In this document: one piece after another, positions 63,330-64,000 of the stretch | How the letters are laid out: the number at the start of each line of letters is the position of its first letter | Position numbering within the stretch: position 1 is the stretch's first letter | From: Heliocidaris erythrogramma | Taxonomy: Eukaryota; Echinodermata; Echinoidea; Camarodonta; Echinometridae | NCBI GenBank assembly: GCA_025617745.1 | Contig: CM046858.1 | Coordinates: 27,660,453 to 27,724,452 of the forward strand | DNA: 64,000 nt | Direction of reading: 5' to 3' | The notes under the pieces: generated by a model | Seen by the model: only the letters and a program-made list of their open reading frames with translations | The model's database searches: none | Told to the model about the DNA's origin: nothing | Position numbers and translations under genes: made by a program

Positions 63330-64000
63330 TCATCCCGTTTGCTTTGAACCTGCGCTGAAATCCCGAGGGGTCCAGCCTGCATTCTTTGGAGTCGATTGCT
63401 TTTGGCGCATGTCACCCGTGCGCTTATAGGGATGGTATTGGGAGCTATGGCTATGAGTATGAGGTGGCTTCATCATCCCCTCCATTGCTTTTCTCTTATC
63501 TTTTAGTTCTTTGAGTGTTTGCCCCAAATCATCCCCAAACAAGAAATTGGAAGAGTTCACTGGGCGTTTGCAGAGCTTCCGTCCGAACTGCCCCAAATCT
63601 GGTTTGATCCCTTCTCGACGAATGGCACATAACTGCAAGCTGGCATCGCAGAGGAGAGCCAAGCCATCCTGCTGCGCTTCGGTCATATTGTCCGAGGACA
63701 AGTTCTGGGCAAACGCCGAAATCCCTTTTACGAGAGATTTTTGTAAGCTTTGTAAACGAAGGTCCCTCGTTTTAACAGCAGAAGATGTCATTTCCCAGAT
63801 TTCGGGGTTGACTTTGGGGACGATAAGAGCAAATTCTGTGTTTGCAGGACAAGCATATTTTTCATTTGTCTCATTCAGAGCCTTTCATCGAGCTTCTGCC
63901 CCATCATGAAGTTAATTGTCTCAGCAATGTCTTCATCAATTGAGTCCCCAACCCCCGAGGGGAAGGCAAATCTGGCCGCCATCATAGGGATTTTCTTGCC
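63330..64000 (-). pseudogene. DIRS gag-like protein, partial, frameshifted
   Basis: Open from about 63880 down to 63330: ALIVPKVNPEIWEMTSS, RDLRLQSLQKSLVKGISAFA, then a basic, His/Ser-rich tail (HTHSHSSQYHPYKRT). The NPEIW...LQ..Q pattern is typical of DIRS gag. Upstream, MAARFAFPSGVGDSIDEDIA continues the protein in another frame, so there is a shift near 63880. The N-terminus is off the window. Confidence 0.75.

Larger units (their letters stand above)
59845..64000 (-). mobile_element. DIRS-type retrotransposon, right part outside the window
   Basis: Read on the minus strand: gag-like frame, reverse transcriptase with RNase H, tyrosine recombinase, then the inverted 3' structure. No integrase or protease is seen, as expected for DIRS, which integrates with a recombinase and leaves no target duplication. 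Most coding sequence is intact, with one TAG in the recombinase and one shift in gag, so this copy is young but probably defective. Confidence 0.92.

Overview
This is a piece of a repeat-rich, AT-rich animal nuclear genome. Genes are split by spliceosomal introns (GT/AG boundaries with consistent phases). About a dozen families of short DNA transposons, foldback elements and retrotransposon pieces fill the introns and intergenic space. The gene families point to an echinoderm, most likely a sea urchin: single-exon rhodopsin-class GPCRs, a SAMD3-like gene inside a transposon, a DIRS retrotransposon, and many TTAA and poly-G miniature elements. That is inference from style, not from a diagnostic marker.

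Layout. 1-1185: three foldback elements in a row. 2236-21701 (+): the last seven coding exons of an ecto-5'-nucleotidase (CD73-like) gene ending in a GPI-anchor signal; earlier exons lie to the left of the window. Its 14-kb second visible intron holds a 9,385-bp CACTA-like transposon (5869-15253) that carries a decayed, multi-exon SAMD3-like gene, then a TTAA-flanked element and a 537-bp tandem duplication. 23922-36153 (-): a complete 13-exon gene for a 459-residue class-V (isopenicillin-N-epimerase-like) aminotransferase, converging on the nucleotidase gene. One exon has a frame-preserving partial duplication. 37380-40295: a foldback-like element with roughly 0.6-kb inverted arms made of minisatellite. 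40.5-46.7 kb: poly-G composite repeats, an hAT miniature element with an 8-bp target duplication, a tandem array carrying nuclear-receptor-like DR1 motifs, a coding-looking minisatellite and another TTAA element. 48768-50102 (+) and 56534-57616 (+): two intronless class-A GPCR genes with unusual signature motifs. 58.5-59.6 kb: poly-G repeats and a Penelope-like retroelement end. 59845-64000 (-): a DIRS-type tyrosine-recombinase retrotransposon (gag, RT-RNase H, recombinase, inverted terminal structure) that runs off the right edge.

The two metabolic genes look functional: open frames across all exons and consistent splice phases. The GPCRs are intact. The SAMD3-like gene and the retroelements show stops and frameshifts. 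The nucleotidase keeps the metal-binding half but has lost the usual Asn and Arg of the substrate loop. The most unusual system here is the CACTA-like element: its only recognisable gene is SAMD3-like, it starts about 240 bp inside one terminus, and both ends are packed with TTGACTAG repeats.
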